Part shown: positions 49,823-60,757 of the stretch, piece after piece
How the letters are laid out: every line of letters starts with the position of its first letter
Position numbering within the stretch: position 1 is the stretch's first letter
Assembly (NCBI RefSeq): GCF_023487995.1
Contig: NZ_JAMFKN010000008.1
Location: 1-64,000, forward strand
DNA length: 64,000 bases
Source: Thermohalobaculum sediminis
GTDB taxonomy: Bacteria > Pseudomonadota > Alphaproteobacteria > Rhodobacterales > Rhodobacteraceae
Direction: 5' to 3'
Notes under the pieces: model-generated
Databases searched by the model: none
What the model was told of the DNA's origin: nothing
What the model saw: the letters and a program-made list of their open reading frames with translations, nothing else
Made by a program: the position numbers and the translations under genes

Positions 49823-51904
49823 ATGCGGCTCAGGGAATGCCTCGGCGCGATCTGCCGTGCGGCCGGGCTTGGCCTCGCCCTCGCTTCGGCCGGCATCGCG
49901 CCCGCCGATCCCGCGCGCGCCGCGGGCCCCTTCGCCGCCGAGACCATCGAGCCGGCGCAACCGACACCCGTGATCGCCGCGCGACTGTTCTCGCATCCCG
50001 GTCCGCTCCTCGTCACCCGCGCGGCATCGGGCACGCCCGGCTGGCAGGTGACGGCCGGGGGCGCGGCGCTGGGCGAGATCGGCTCGACCTGGGAGATCGC
50101 GGGATCGGTGGGCTATTCCGGGCGCCCGCTCGACGTGCTGGTGGCGGTGACGCCCGAGGGCCTGATCGCCGGGGCCGAGCTTGTCCGCCACAATGAGCCG
50201 ATCCTGACGCTGGGCATCTCGACCGCGGATATCGCGGCCTATGTCGGCGGCTTCCGCGGCTACGACCTGACGCGGCCCGCGGTGGAGGCGGTCGCGGGCG
50301 AGGCGGCCCCGGCTGGCGGGCTGCCCGACGTGATCTCGCGCGCAACCGTCACGACGGGCGTGATCCGCGACGCGATCCTGCGCACGGCGCGCACGCTCGC
50401 GGCGGCACGCGGCCTCGCCGCGGGCGCGGGCGGCATCGACCGGCAGTCCTTCGCGCCGCACGACTGGGCGGCGCTGGTGGCCGACGGGGGGCTCGCGACC
50501 CTGTCGGTCGGCCTCGCCGAGGCGCGCGAGGGGCTCGCGGGCTCGACGGTCCCGCTCCCTGCGGGCGAGGGCGCGTTCCTCGATCTCTGGGCCGGGATCA
50601 TCGACCCGCCCACGGTCGGCCAGAACCTCCTCGGCGCACCGCTCTTCAGCCGGGCGATGGCGATGCTGCGGCCGGGCGATGCGGCGCTCATGGTCGCCTC
50701 GCGGGGCGCGCAGTCGCATCGCGGCACGGCCTGGCGCCAGACCGGCCAGTTCGAGCGGATCGCCATCGTCCAGGACGGCGCGCGCCATGTGCCCGCCGAG
50801 GCCGATTTCCTCAGGGTCGACCGCCTTGCCATCGCAGGCGCGCCCGAGCTGCGCGAAATCAGCGTCTTCCGCCTGCCCGCCGGGCAGATCGACCCTGCGC
50901 GCCCCTTCCGCGTCGAGGTCACCGCGACGCGGCCCGCCGCGACGGGCGAGGTCGCGATGACGGTCGGCCTCGACTACACGCTGCCCGCGCAGTTCCGGCT
51001 CGCCCCCGCCACCCTCGCGGCGGAGACCCCGCTGTGGGTCTCGGCCTGGGAGAAGAAGCGCCTCACGGTGATCGGCGTGGGCCTGATGCTGGCGGTGCTC
51101 GCGGCCATCCTGTTCCTGCAGGAAAGCTTCGTGCGCCGCCCGAAGCTGTGGCGCTGGGGCCGGATGACCTTCCTCGCGGTCACGCTGGTCTGGCTCGGCT
51201 GGATCGCGGGCGGGCAGTTGTCCGTCGTGCAGGTGGTGGCCTTCCTGCACTCGCTGCTAACCGGCTTCCGCTGGGAGACCTTCCTGATCGAGCCGGTGAT
51301 CTTCCTCCTCTGGGGCTTCGTCGCGCTCGGGCTTCTGTTCTGGGGGCGCGGGGTCTACTGCGGCTGGCTCTGCCCCTTCGGCGCGCTGCAGGAGATCACC
51401 AACGAGATCGCCCAACGCCTGCGCGTGCCGCAGATCGAGGTCCCCTTCGCGGTGCAGGAGAGGCTCTGGGCCGTAAAGTACACGCTCTTCATCGCCATCC
51501 TGGGCCTCAGCTTCTACTCGATGGAGCAGGCGCTGATCCTGGCCGAGGTCGAGCCCTTCAAGACCGCGATGTCGATGCATTTCCTTCGCGCCTGGCCGTT
51601 CGTGGCCTTCGTCGTGGCACTCCTGGTCGCGGGGCTATTCATCGAGCGGTTCTACTGCCGCTATCTCTGCCCGCTGGGTGCCGCGCTGGCGATCCCGGCC
51701 AAGCTGAAACTTTTCGACTGGCTGCACCGCCGGCCGCAATGCGGGCGCGAATGCCGTCTGTGCGAGCAGCAATGCACCGTTGGCGCGATCGACCCGATCG
51801 GGCGGATCAACCCCAATGAGTGCGTGCTCTGCCTGCGCTGCCAGATGATCTATCACGACCCCGCCACCTGCACGGTGCTCAAGCGCCGCGCGGCCCGGGG
51901 ATGA
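49823..51904 (+). CDS. nirI: NirI, NosR-family flavo-iron-sulfur membrane protein
   Basis: A 693-residue membrane protein: signal region, periplasmic FMN-binding-type domain (about 35-400), five or six helices with two C-x3-C-P motifs ([24 protein letters not shown]), and a ferredoxin-like end (CGRECRLCEQQC, NPNECVLCLRC). NirI is needed for nirS expression in Paracoccus. The FMN attachment region reads SRATVT, while NosR here has SGATVT, so flavinylation may be altered. GGAGG before ATG 49823. It overlaps nnrS (ATGA). Confidence 0.9.
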   Translation: MRLRECLGAICRAAGLGLALASAGIAPADPARAAGPFAAETIEPAQPTPVIAARLFSHPGPLLVTRAASGTPGWQVTAGGAALGEIGSTWEIAGSVGYSGRPLDVLVAVTPEGLIAGAELVRHNEPILTLGISTADIAAYVGGFRGYDLTRPAVEAVAGEAAPAGGLPDVISRATVTTGVIRDAILRTARTLAAARGLAAGAGGIDRQSFAPHDWAALVADGGLATLSVGLAEAREGLAGSTVPLPAGEGAFLDLWAGIIDPPTVGQNLLGAPLFSRAMAMLRPGDAALMVASRGAQSHRGTAWRQTGQFERIAIVQDGARHVPAEADFLRVDRLAIAGAPELREISVFRLPAGQIDPARPFRVEVTATRPAATGEVAMTVGLDYTLPAQFRLAPATLAAETPLWVSAWEKKRLTVIGVGLMLAVLAAILFLQESFVRRPKLWRWGRMTFLAVTLVWLGWIAGGQLSVVQVVAFLHSLLTGFRWETFLIEPVIFLLWGFVALGLLFWGRGVYCGWLCPFGALQEITNEIAQRLRVPQIEVPFAVQERLWAVKYTLFIAILGLSFYSMEQALILAEVEPFKTAMSMHFLRAWPFVAFVVALLVAGLFIERFYCRYLCPLGAALAIPAKLKLFDWLHRRPQCGRECRLCEQQCTVGAIDPIGRINPNECVLCLRCQMIYHDPATCTVLKRRAARG

Positions 51905-53106
51905 GCCGCACAGGAATGACGACGATGCAGACCGCGATGCGCACCGTGTTGGGCGAGGGCTTCCGCGTCTTCTTCCTCGCCGCCGGCATCTATGCCGTGC
52001 TGGCGATGGGCATCTGGCTGGGTATCCTGGGCGCCGAGGCGCGGGGCGCGGCACCCGCCCTGCCCTTCGCGCCGGCGCCGTATCTGTGGCACGCGCACGA
52101 GATGATCTTCGGCTATGCCGCGGCCGTGCTCGGCGGCTTCTTCCTGACCGCGGTTCCAAGCTGGACCGGCACGGCCGCCGCCCGGCGCGGGTATCTGGCG
52201 GCGGCGGCTGCTGCCTGGCTCGCGGGGCGGCTGGCGGTCTGGTGGTCGGGTGCCCTGCCGCCGGGGCTGGTGGCGGTGGCCGATCTCGCCTTCCTGCCGC
52301 TTCTTGGGGTGAAGATCGCTCTCCAGCTGGCGCGGCGCCCCAAGCCGCAGAACATGATGCTGCTGGGCGTGCTCGCGATCATCTGGTCGGGCAACCTGAT
52401 GGTGCATCTCGAGTGGACCGGGCTTGCGGCCGACACGGCGGGAACCGGGCTTCGGGTCGGGCTCCTCGGCGTCACGGCGACCATCGCAGTGATCGGCGGC
52501 CGCGTCGCGCCCGCCTTCACCCGCAACGCGATGACGCGCGCCGGGGTCGAGGCGCGGCTGCCGCAGACGCCCGCGGCGCTCGACGCCATCGGCGTCGGCA
52601 CGGCGATCCTGCTGCCGCTCATGGTGCTCCTCGGCGCGCCCGAGATGCTGCTCGCGGCGGTGGCGCTGGCCTGCGGGGCGGCGCAGGCGGCGCGGCTGAT
52701 GGGCTGGCGCACCGGCTGGGTGCTGGGCCAGCCGATCCTGTGGAGCCTTCATCTGGGCTTCGCCATGCTGGCGGCAGGCTATGCCATCCTCGGGCTCGGC
52801 TGGGCCGGCCTCACAGGCGAGATCGCGGGGCTCCATGTCCTCGGCATCGGCGCGGTCGGGGGGATGACGCTCGCGGTGATGAGCCGGGCCACGCTGGGCC
52901 ACACGGGGCGCCCCCTGGTCGCACCGCGCGCGACGGCGGTGGCCTATGCGCTGATCGCCGCCGCGGCGCTGGTCCGGGCGGCGGGGTCGACCCTCGCGAC
53001 CGATTGGTATACGCTTTCCGTGCTTGGTTCCGGAGCTTTATGGATCGCTGGATTCGCGATCTTCCTGTCCGATTTCTGGGGGCCGCTCACCACGCCGCGC
53101 GCCTGA
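51901..53106 (+). CDS. nnrS: NnrS family heme-copper membrane protein
   Basis: A 401-residue protein with about twelve helices. WHAHEMIFGYAAAVLGGFFLTAVPSWTG carries the conserved His ligands of NnrS, and AVMSRATLGHTGRPL near the end is also typical. NnrS proteins bind heme and copper, depend on NO-responsive regulation and protect metabolism against NO stress. It is translationally coupled to nirI. Confidence 0.93.
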   Translation: MSRTGMTTMQTAMRTVLGEGFRVFFLAAGIYAVLAMGIWLGILGAEARGAAPALPFAPAPYLWHAHEMIFGYAAAVLGGFFLTAVPSWTGTAAARRGYLAAAAAAWLAGRLAVWWSGALPPGLVAVADLAFLPLLGVKIALQLARRPKPQNMMLLGVLAIIWSGNLMVHLEWTGLAADTAGTGLRVGLLGVTATIAVIGGRVAPAFTRNAMTRAGVEARLPQTPAALDAIGVGTAILLPLMVLLGAPEMLLAAVALACGAAQAARLMGWRTGWVLGQPILWSLHLGFAMLAAGYAILGLGWAGLTGEIAGLHVLGIGAVGGMTLAVMSRATLGHTGRPLVAPRATAVAYALIAAAALVRAAGSTLATDWYTLSVLGSGALWIAGFAIFLSDFWGPLTTPRA

Positions 53107-53130
53107 CGCCTGCGACGCCCTGACCCGGGG

Positions 53131-53144
53131 TTGACAATAGTCAA
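53131..53144 (+). promoter_or_regulatory. FNR/NnrR-type site upstream of nosR
   Basis: TTGACAATAGTCAA, a perfect TTGA-N6-TCAA palindrome centred 60 bp before nosR. Confidence 0.8.
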
Positions 53145-53197
53145 GGAGCCAGCCCGCCCCATCCCGCAGCTTCCCCCCGACACGCCGGAGGACGACA

Positions 53198-55378
53198 ATG
53201 CGGACGAGACTGCGACTGCAAGCGGCCCTGATCGCGCTGGCGTTCAGTCTCGTCGTCGTAGGGGTGCTCGCACCCTTTCGCGCCGATGCGGCGGACCTGC
53301 CGCGGCTGCTTGCGCGCGTGAGCCCCGGCGAGCTGGCCGAGGGCGCGACCGCCTTCGGCCCGCTGCGCGAGGACGTCCCCGTCGCCCCGGTGCTCAGGGA
53401 CGGCGAAACCGTGGCCTGGGCCTTCCTCACCTCGGATTTCGTTGGCACCACGGGGTATTCCGGCAAGCCGATTCACGTGATCGCCGCGATCTCGCCCGAC
53501 GCCGTGCTGACCGGCGTGCGACTGGTCGAGCATTCCGAGCCGATCGTGCTGATCGGCATTCCCGACGCGAAGATGCGCGGCCTGACCGAGGGCTATGCCG
53601 GGCTCGACCTCAAGGCCGAGGCGGCAGCGGGCGGCTCGGCGCACGATCTCGACATCATCTCGGGCGCGACCGTCACGGTGATGGTGATCGACGATTCGAT
53701 CGTGCGCGCGGGGCTGAGGGTCGCGCGGGCGCTCGGCCTCGGCGGGCTTGCGCCCGCGGCCGAGGCGGCGGGACCGCAGCGCGAGCTCGACATGACGCGC
53801 GAAGCGACGTCCGGCTGGGCGACGCTGGCGGGCGACGGCTCGGTGCGCGCGCTCTCCCTCGACGTGGGCCAGATCAACGCGGCGTTCGAGGCCACCGGCG
53901 ACGACCGCGCCATCGCCCGGCCCGAGCTGGGCGCGCCGACCGACACCTTCATCGAGATGGCGGCGGCCCTGGTCAGCGCGCCCGAGATCGGCCTGAGCCT
54001 GCTGGGGCCCGCCGAGTACCGCAACCTGATCGGCTGGCTGGCCGAGGGCGAGCACGCGATCGTGGTGATGGGGCGAGGGCGCTATTCCTTCAAGGGCTCG
54101 GGCTATGTGCGGGGTGGCATCTTCGACCGCATCCAGTTGATCCAGGGCGACCGGTCGGTGCGCTTCTTCGACCGCCAGCACCGCCGCCTGGGCGAACTCG
54201 CGGCCGAGGGCGCGCCCAGCTTCACCGAGATCGACGTCTTCAAGATCCCCGCCGATGCGGGCTTCGACCCCGCCGAACCGTGGCGGCTGCAACTGCTGGT
54301 GCAGCGCGCGGTCGGCGCGGTGGAAAAGACCTTCCTCACCTTCGACCTGGGCTACCGGCTGCCCGAGCGGCACCTCGTTCCCCTGCCCGCGCCCAGCGCG
54401 CCCGACCTCGCGGCCGAGGAGGCCGCCGCCAAGGCCGCGCTGTGGCAGCGCATCTGGCGCGACCGGCAGGTCGAGATCGGCATCCTCGCCGCCATGCTCG
54501 CGGTGCTGACCGGCGGCTTCTTCTTCCAGCGCCAGCTCACCCGTAACGAGAATGTGCTGTTCTGGTTCCGCATGGGGTTCCTGACGGTCACGCTGTTCTT
54601 CCTTGGCTGGTATGCGAATGCGCAGCTCTCGGTCGTGAACCTGATGGCGCTCGCGGGCGCGCTCAGGTCGGGCTTCACCTGGGACGCCTTCCTGCTCGAT
54701 CCGCTGGTGTTCATCCTGTGGTTCTCGGTCGCGGCGGCGATGATCTTCTGGGGCCGCGGGGCCTATTGCGGCTGGCTCTGCCCCTTCGGCGCGCTGCAGG
54801 AGCTGACGAACCGCGTCGCGCGCTGGCTGAGAGTGCCGCAGATCACGCTGCCCTGGGGGCTGCACGAGCGGCTGTGGCCGATCAAGTACATGATCTTCCT
54901 CGGGCTCTTCGGGGTCTCGCTCGCCTCGATCCCGCTGGCCGAGCAGTATGCCGAGGTCGAGCCCTTCAAGACCGCGATCATCCTAAAGTTCCAGCGCGCC
55001 TGGCCTTTCGTGGCCTTCGCCGTGGGCCTCCTGGTGATCGGGCTGTTCGTCGAGCGCTTCTACTGCCGCTACCTCTGCCCGCTGGGCGCGGCGCTGGCTA
55101 TCCCGGCCCGGATGCGGATGTTCGACTGGCTCAAGCGCTACCACGAATGCGGCCATCCCTGCCAGACGTGCCGCAACGAATGCCCCGTCCAGGCGATCCA
55201 CCCGACGGGCGAGATCAACCCCAACGAATGCGTCAACTGCCTGCACTGCCAGGTGCTTTACCAGTCCGAGGCGAAATGCCCGGTGGTCATCCGGCAGCTC
55301 AAGCGGCGCGAGGCCATCGCCCGCTCACCCGCCACGCCTGCCCCCAAATCCCAAGCGAAGGAGAACGCCCATGTCTGA
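53198..55378 (+). CDS. nosR: NosR, flavoprotein for N2O reductase
   Basis: A 726-residue polytopic protein. Signal 1-31, periplasmic FMN-binding domain with the attachment motif SGATVT (in [12 protein letters not shown]), a helix bundle with [12 protein letters not shown] and [12 protein letters not shown], and a ferredoxin end ([30 protein letters not shown]). It supports nosZ expression and electron supply to NosZ. GGAGGACGACA precedes the ATG. The 3' end overlaps nosZ by 8 bases. Confidence 0.95.
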   Translation: MRTRLRLQAALIALAFSLVVVGVLAPFRADAADLPRLLARVSPGELAEGATAFGPLREDVPVAPVLRDGETVAWAFLTSDFVGTTGYSGKPIHVIAAISPDAVLTGVRLVEHSEPIVLIGIPDAKMRGLTEGYAGLDLKAEAAAGGSAHDLDIISGATVTVMVIDDSIVRAGLRVARALGLGGLAPAAEAAGPQRELDMTREATSGWATLAGDGSVRALSLDVGQINAAFEATGDDRAIARPELGAPTDTFIEMAAALVSAPEIGLSLLGPAEYRNLIGWLAEGEHAIVVMGRGRYSFKGSGYVRGGIFDRIQLIQGDRSVRFFDRQHRRLGELAAEGAPSFTEIDVFKIPADAGFDPAEPWRLQLLVQRAVGAVEKTFLTFDLGYRLPERHLVPLPAPSAPDLAAEEAAAKAALWQRIWRDRQVEIGILAAMLAVLTGGFFFQRQLTRNENVLFWFRMGFLTVTLFFLGWYANAQLSVVNLMALAGALRSGFTWDAFLLDPLVFILWFSVAAAMIFWGRGAYCGWLCPFGALQELTNRVARWLRVPQITLPWGLHERLWPIKYMIFLGLFGVSLASIPLAEQYAEVEPFKTAIILKFQRAWPFVAFAVGLLVIGLFVERFYCRYLCPLGAALAIPARMRMFDWLKRYHECGHPCQTCRNECPVQAIHPTGEINPNECVNCLHCQVLYQSEAKCPVVIRQLKRREAIARSPATPAPKSQAKENAHV

Positions 55379-57272
55379 CAGCACGAAACCCTGGGGCCTG
55401 ACGCGCCGCGACCTGCTCGGCGCCTCGGCCAGCGGCGCGCTCCTCGCGGGCGCGGCGGGCACCGCCTATGTCGCCAGCAGCGAGCCCGCCCGCGCCGCCG
55501 GCGTCAACCTCGCCCCCGGCGAGCTGGACGAGTATTACGGCTTCTGGTCCTCGGGCCAGACGGGCGAGCTGCGCATCCTCGGCATCCCCTCGATGCGGGA
55601 ACTCATGCGCGTGCCGGTGTTCAACCGCTGCTCGGCCACCGGCTGGGGCCAGACCAACGAGAGCCTGCAGATCCTCACCGAGGGCCTGACCGAGGATACC
55701 AAGGCTTACCTCGCCGCACAGGGCAAGCGGACCTACGACAACGGCGACCTGCATCACCCGCACATGTCGTTCACCGACGGCACCTATGACGGGCGCTACC
55801 TGTTCATGAACGACAAGGCGAACACCCGCGTCGCCCGCGTGCGCTGCGACGTGATGAAGTGCGACAAGATCATCGAGATCCCGAACGCCCACGACATCCA
55901 CGGCATGCGGCCGCAGAAATACCCGCGCACCGGCTATGTCTTCGCCAATGGCGAGCACGAGGCGCCGCTGGTCAACGACGGCAAGATCCTCGACGATCCG
56001 TCGCAATACGTGAACATCTTCACCGCAATCGACGGCGACGAGATGAAGGTGGCGTGGCAGGTGATCGTCTCGGGCAACCTCGACAACACCGACTGCGACT
56101 ACCAGGGCAAGTATGCCTTCTCGACCAGCTACAACTCGGAGATGGGCATGAACCTCGCCGAGATGACGGCCTCCGAGCTCGACCACGTGGTCGTGTTCAA
56201 TCTAAAGGAGATCGAGGCCGGCATCGCCGCGGGCGACTACCAGGAGCTGAACGGCGTCAAGGTGATCGACGGGCGCAAGGGCTCGAACAAGAATTACACC
56301 CGCTACATCCCGATCCCGAACAGCCCGCACGGGGTCAACACCGCGCCCGACAAGAAGCACGTGGTGATCAACGGCAAGCTGTCGCCCACCGTCTCGGTGA
56401 TCGACGTGACCAAGGTGGATGCGCTGTTCGAGTCGGACGCCGACCCGCGCTCGGCCATCGTGGCCGAGCCGCAGCTGGGCCTCGGGCCGCTCCACACCGC
56501 CTATGACGGGCAGGGCAACGCCTTCACCACGCTGTTCCTCGACAGCCAGGTGGTGAAGTGGAACATCGACAAGGCGGTGCGCGCCTATGCCGGCGAGAAC
56601 GTCGACCCGATCATCTCGAAGGTCGATGTCCACTACCAGCCGGGCCACAACTCGACGACCATGGGCGAGACCGCCGAGGCCGACGGCAAGTGGCTGATCT
56701 CGATGAACAAGTTCTCGAAGGACCGCTTCCTCAACGTGGGTCCGCTGAAGCCCGAGAACGAGCAGCTCATCAACATCGCGTCGGACGAGATGAAGGTGGT
56801 CCACGACGGCCCCACCTTTGCCGAGCCGCACGACTCGATCCTGGTCCACCGCTCCAAGGTCAACCCGCGCACGGTCTGGGACCGCAACGACCCGATGTGG
56901 GAGGCGGCGCGCCAGCAGGCGGCGGCCGACGGCGTCGATCTCGACTGGGGCGCCGACGTGATCCGCGACGGCAACAAGGTGCGGGTCTACATGCACTCGG
57001 TCGCGCCGAACTTCAGCCTCGAGAAGTTCACCGTGACCCAGGGCGACGAGGTGACGATCTATGTCACCAACATGGACGACATCGACGACCTGACGCACGG
57101 CTTCACCCTGTCGAACTTCGGCGTCGCGATGGAGGTCGGGCCGCAGGCCACCTCGTCGGTGACCTTCGTCGCCGAGCGGCCGGGCGTGCACTGGTTCTAC
57201 TGCCAGTGGTTCTGCCACGCGCTCCACATGGAGATGCGCGGCCGGATGCTGGTCGAGCCGCGGGCGACCTGA
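55371..57272 (+). CDS. nosZ: Nitrous-oxide reductase NosZ (clade I, Tat)
   Basis: A 633-residue periplasmic copper enzyme reducing N2O to N2. The twin-arginine signal [18 protein letters not shown] marks clade I and export of the folded protein. The propeller holds the Cu-Z histidines ([32 protein letters not shown]). The C-terminal CuA domain ends [18 protein letters not shown] with C-x3-C-x3-H-x2-M. Complete length for the family. nosD starts 2 bp after its stop. Confidence 0.98.
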   Translation: MSDSTKPWGLTRRDLLGASASGALLAGAAGTAYVASSEPARAAGVNLAPGELDEYYGFWSSGQTGELRILGIPSMRELMRVPVFNRCSATGWGQTNESLQILTEGLTEDTKAYLAAQGKRTYDNGDLHHPHMSFTDGTYDGRYLFMNDKANTRVARVRCDVMKCDKIIEIPNAHDIHGMRPQKYPRTGYVFANGEHEAPLVNDGKILDDPSQYVNIFTAIDGDEMKVAWQVIVSGNLDNTDCDYQGKYAFSTSYNSEMGMNLAEMTASELDHVVVFNLKEIEAGIAAGDYQELNGVKVIDGRKGSNKNYTRYIPIPNSPHGVNTAPDKKHVVINGKLSPTVSVIDVTKVDALFESDADPRSAIVAEPQLGLGPLHTAYDGQGNAFTTLFLDSQVVKWNIDKAVRAYAGENVDPIISKVDVHYQPGHNSTTMGETAEADGKWLISMNKFSKDRFLNVGPLKPENEQLINIASDEMKVVHDGPTFAEPHDSILVHRSKVNPRTVWDRNDPMWEAARQQAAADGVDLDWGADVIRDGNKVRVYMHSVAPNFSLEKFTVTQGDEVTIYVTNMDDIDDLTHGFTLSNFGVAMEVGPQATSSVTFVAERPGVHWFYCQWFCHALHMEMRGRMLVEPRAT

Positions 57273-57274
57273 CG

Positions 57275-58543
57275 ATGCCGCTGCGTGCCCTGTTCGTGCT
57301 GGCCTGCCTGATCGCCGCCGCGCCCGCCGCGGCGGGGGTGCGGGACGTGCCGGCCGGGCATGGCGCGCTCGCGGATGCCGTGGCCGAGGCGCAGGCGGGC
57401 GACGTCCTGCGCCTCGGCCCCGGCACGCATCGGGGGCAGGTCACGCTCGACCGGCCCCTGACCCTCGACTGCCTGCCCGGCGCCGTGATCGATGGCGGCG
57501 GGCAGGGCTCGGTCCTCACCATTACCGGCCCCGACGTCACCGTGCGCGGCTGCGCCATCACCGGCTCGGGTCGCTCGCATCAGACCATCGATAGCGGCGT
57601 GCGGCTGCTCGAGGGCGCCGACGGCGCGCTGATCGAGGGCAACCGCCTGACCGGCAACCTCTACGGCGTCGACATCCATGGCGCGCGCGACGCCCGCGTC
57701 GCGGGCAACGTGATCGAGGGTGGGCAGGAGCGCCACGTCAACCAGCGCGGCAACGGCGTCTATGTCTGGAACGCGCCGGGCGCGGTGGTCGAGGGCAACG
57801 ACATCCGCTGGGGCCGCGACGGCATCTTCGTCAACACCTCGAAGCGAAACACCTTCCGGGGCAACCGCTTCCGCGACCTGCGCTTTGCCGTCCACTACAT
57901 GTATGCCAACGATTCGGAGGTTTCGGGCAATCTCTCGGTCGGCAACGACCTCGGATACGCGGTGATGTTCTCGAAGAACGTGCGGATCACGGGCAACGCC
58001 TCGATCGGCGACCGCGAGCACGGCATCATGCTGAACTACGCCAACGACTCGGTCATCGAGGGCAACCTCGTGCGCGACGGCGAGGGCAAGTGCCTGTTCA
58101 TCTACAACGCCCACCGCAACCGGGTGACCGGCAACCGCTTCGAGCGCTGCGACATCGGCGTCCACTTCACCGCCGGCTCCGAGCGCAACGCGATGGCCGG
58201 CAACGCCTTCGTCGGCAACCGCACGCAGGTGAAGTACGTGGGCTCGAAATGGGTCGAGTGGAGCGCCGGGGGCCGCGGCAACCACTGGAGCGACTTCGCC
58301 GCCTTCGACCTCGACGGCGACGGGGTGGCGGACGCGCCCTACCGGCCGAACGACAGCATGGACCACGTGATCTGGACCCAGCCCGCCGCCAAGCTGCTGC
58401 TTGGGGCCCCGGCGGTCCAACTGGTAAGGTGGGCCCAGCAGGCATTCCCGGCGCTGCTGCCGGGCGGCGTGATCGACAGCCGCCCCCTGATGCGCGCGCC
58501 CGAACCCGCGGTCCCGGACTGGGAGACCCGACATGACGGATGA
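57275..58543 (+). CDS. nosD: NosD, periplasmic copper-site maturation factor
   Basis: A 422-residue exported right-handed beta-helix protein: signal 1-20, then many short repeats of the carbohydrate-binding/sugar-hydrolase (CASH) type such as LIEGNRLTGNLYGVDIHG and VIEGNLVRDGEGK. With NosF and NosY it forms the ABC system that builds the Cu-Z site of NosZ. The start at 57275 is 2 bp past nosZ; the open frame upstream is nosZ out of phase. It overlaps nosF by 11 bases. Confidence 0.95.
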   Translation: MPLRALFVLACLIAAAPAAAGVRDVPAGHGALADAVAEAQAGDVLRLGPGTHRGQVTLDRPLTLDCLPGAVIDGGGQGSVLTITGPDVTVRGCAITGSGRSHQTIDSGVRLLEGADGALIEGNRLTGNLYGVDIHGARDARVAGNVIEGGQERHVNQRGNGVYVWNAPGAVVEGNDIRWGRDGIFVNTSKRNTFRGNRFRDLRFAVHYMYANDSEVSGNLSVGNDLGYAVMFSKNVRITGNASIGDREHGIMLNYANDSVIEGNLVRDGEGKCLFIYNAHRNRVTGNRFERCDIGVHFTAGSERNAMAGNAFVGNRTQVKYVGSKWVEWSAGGRGNHWSDFAAFDLDGDGVADAPYRPNDSMDHVIWTQPAAKLLLGAPAVQLVRWAQQAFPALLPGGVIDSRPLMRAPEPAVPDWETRHDG

Positions 58544-59432
58544 CATTCTCGTCGTCGAGAACCTCGCCAAGCGCCACGGCGCGGTCGAGGCGTTGACGGA
58601 TGTCAGCCTGAGCCTCGCGCCCGGCCAGCGTCTGGCACTGCTCGGCCACAACGGCGCCGGCAAGACGACGCTGATCAAGCTGGCGCTGGGCCTGATCGCG
58701 CCCACGGGCGGGCGCATCACGGTCGCGGGCGCGCGGCCCGGCACTCATGCCGCGCGCGCCGCCACCGCCTACCTGCCCGAATCGGTGGCCTTCCATCCGG
58801 CGCTGACCGGGCGCGAGCAACTGGCCCTGTTCGTCCGGCTCGCCGGCGAGCCCACCCGCGTCTGCGGCCCGTTGCTCGAGCGCGTGGGCCTCGCCCATGC
58901 CGCCGACCGGCGCATCAGGACCTATTCCAAGGGCATGCGCCAGCGCCTCGGCATCGCGCAGGCGATGCTGGGCCGGCCCCGGCTCGCGCTTCTGGACGAA
59001 CCCGCAAGCGGCCTCGACCCGGTCTCGCGCCACGACCTCTACGCGCTGATCGACGGGCTGGCGCGCGAGGGCACCGCCGTGCTGATCGCGAGCCACGCGC
59101 TGACCGAGGTCGAGGCCCGTACCGATCGCATCGCGATCCTGTCGGCCGGGCGGCTGGTCGCGCACGACACGCTTGCGGGCCTGCGCGCGCGCGCCGCCAT
59201 GCCGATCCGCCTGCGCCTCACGGCCCGAGACGGCGCGGCCGACGAGGTGCAGGCGCGACTCGGCGGCGAGCGCATCAATGGCGCGGCGGTCGAGATCCTG
59301 TGTGCCCCGCAGGAGAAGATGGACACGCTGGGCCGCATCGCGGCGCTTGGGCCGCTGGTCGCCGATCTCGACGTGACGCCGCCCGGGCTCGAGGCGCTCT
59401 ACCGCCATTATTCCGGGGAGGACCGGACATGA
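58533..59432 (+). CDS. nosF: NosF, ABC ATPase for NosZ maturation
   Basis: 299 residues. Walker A GHNGAGKTTL (about 38-47), signature YSKGMRQRLGIAQ, Walker B LALLDEPASGLDP and the switch His in IASHALTE. It powers the NosDFY complex. The stop overlaps the nosY ATG (ATGA). Confidence 0.95.
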   Translation: MTDDILVVENLAKRHGAVEALTDVSLSLAPGQRLALLGHNGAGKTTLIKLALGLIAPTGGRITVAGARPGTHAARAATAYLPESVAFHPALTGREQLALFVRLAGEPTRVCGPLLERVGLAHAADRRIRTYSKGMRQRLGIAQAMLGRPRLALLDEPASGLDPVSRHDLYALIDGLAREGTAVLIASHALTEVEARTDRIAILSAGRLVAHDTLAGLRARAAMPIRLRLTARDGAADEVQARLGGERINGAAVEILCAPQEKMDTLGRIAALGPLVADLDVTPPGLEALYRHYSGEDRT

Positions 59433-60253
59433 TCCGCCGCATCCTCGCCATCGCGGGCATCGAGGCGTGCATCGCGATGCGCAACCGCTGGGTGCTGACC
59501 GCGACCGCCATCATGCTGATGTTCGCGCTGGCGCTGACCTTCGCGGGTTCGGCGCCGACCGGCTCGCTGGGGGTTGACCTGCTCACTGTCTCGGTCGCCT
59601 CGATGACAACGCTCTCGGTCTATCTCGCGCCCCTGCTCGCGCTCATGCTCGCCTTCGACGCGCTCGCGGGCGAGGCCGAGCGCGGGGGCCTCGCGCTGAT
59701 CCTCAGCTACCCGGTCTCGCGGGGCGAGATCCTCGCGGGCAAGGGCCTCGCGCATCTCGGCGTGCTGGCCTTCGCCATGACCGCGGGCTTCGGTGCGGCG
59801 GGGGGGGCGGCGGCGATGGCGGGCGGCGCGGGGAACGACAGCCTGATGGCGCTCGCCCGCCTGATCGGCTCGTCGATCCTGCTCGGCGCGGTGTTCCTCG
59901 CGCTCGGCTACGCGGTCTCGGCGCTCGCGGGAAGTTCGGCGGGCGCGGCGGCGATGGCGGCCGGGCTGTGGCTGCTGGCCGTGGTGCTCTACGATCTCGG
60001 GCTCCTCGGCGCCGTGGTCTGGAGCGGCGACGGCGCCTTCACGCGCGAGGTCTTCCCCTGGATGCTGGCCGCCAACCCCGCCGACGCCTTCCGCCTCTGG
60101 AACGTCGCGGCGTCCGAGGGCGTGGCGCTAGCCAGCGGCATGGGGGGCGCGGCCGCCGCGCTGCCCGGCTGGGCCGCGCCCATCTCGCTGATCCTGTGGC
60201 CGCTCGCGGCCTTGGGCCTCGCCCGCGCGGCCTTCGGGAGGATGGAGCCGTGA
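59429..60253 (+). CDS. nosY: NosY, ABC permease for NosZ maturation
   Basis: 274 residues with six helices and few charges, Ala/Gly/Leu-rich. YPVSRGEILAGKGLAH is the cytoplasmic coupling region of ABC-2 permeases. It partners NosF and NosD. Its stop overlaps the nosL GTG (GTGA). Confidence 0.93.
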   Translation: MIRRILAIAGIEACIAMRNRWVLTATAIMLMFALALTFAGSAPTGSLGVDLLTVSVASMTTLSVYLAPLLALMLAFDALAGEAERGGLALILSYPVSRGEILAGKGLAHLGVLAFAMTAGFGAAGGAAAMAGGAGNDSLMALARLIGSSILLGAVFLALGYAVSALAGSSAGAAAMAAGLWLLAVVLYDLGLLGAVVWSGDGAFTREVFPWMLAANPADAFRLWNVAASEGVALASGMGGAAAALPGWAAPISLILWPLAALGLARAAFGRMEP

Positions 60254-60756
60254 AACGCGCCCTTTTCGCCCTGATGCTGCTGGCCGCCTGCCGCGAGGAA
60301 GCGGCCGAGGCTCCCGCCCCAGTCGCGTTCGACGCCGGCACCACCGGGCATTTCTGCATGATGGTGCTGGCCGACCATGGCGGGCCCAAGGCGCAGATCC
60401 ATCTCGAGGGCTACCCCGCGCCGCTGTTCTTCAGCCAGGTGCGCGACGCGCTGGCCTATCTGCGCGGCCCCGAACGCGAGGCCCGGGTGCTTGCGGTCTA
60501 TGTCAACGACATGGCCCGCGCGCCAAGCTGGGAGAACCCCGGGGCCGAGAACTGGATCGCCGCCGAGGATGCCCGCTTCGTCGTCGGCGCCGACGTGCTG
60601 GGGGGCATGGGCGCGCCCGAGATCGCGCCATTCGGCGATGTCGAGGCCGCCGCCCGCTTCGCCGCGAAGCATGGCGGCGCGCCGATGGCGCTGGCCGACA
60701 TCCCGGACGACGCCGTGCTCGCGCCCGTCGAGATCACCCTGCCAGGGAGCGACTGA
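60250..60756 (+). CDS. nosL: NosL, copper-delivery lipoprotein
   Basis: A 168-residue lipoprotein with lipobox LLAAC (Cys14). The copper-binding motif is GHFCMMVLADHGGPKAQIHL, where Cys and Met residues bind Cu(I). It delivers copper to NosDFY/NosZ. The start is GTG, overlapping nosY by 4 bases. One base separates it from nosX. Confidence 0.95.
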   Translation: MKRALFALMLLAACREEAAEAPAPVAFDAGTTGHFCMMVLADHGGPKAQIHLEGYPAPLFFSQVRDALAYLRGPEREARVLAVYVNDMARAPSWENPGAENWIAAEDARFVVGADVLGGMGAPEIAPFGDVEAAARFAAKHGGAPMALADIPDDAVLAPVEITLPGSD

Positions 60757-60757
60757 G

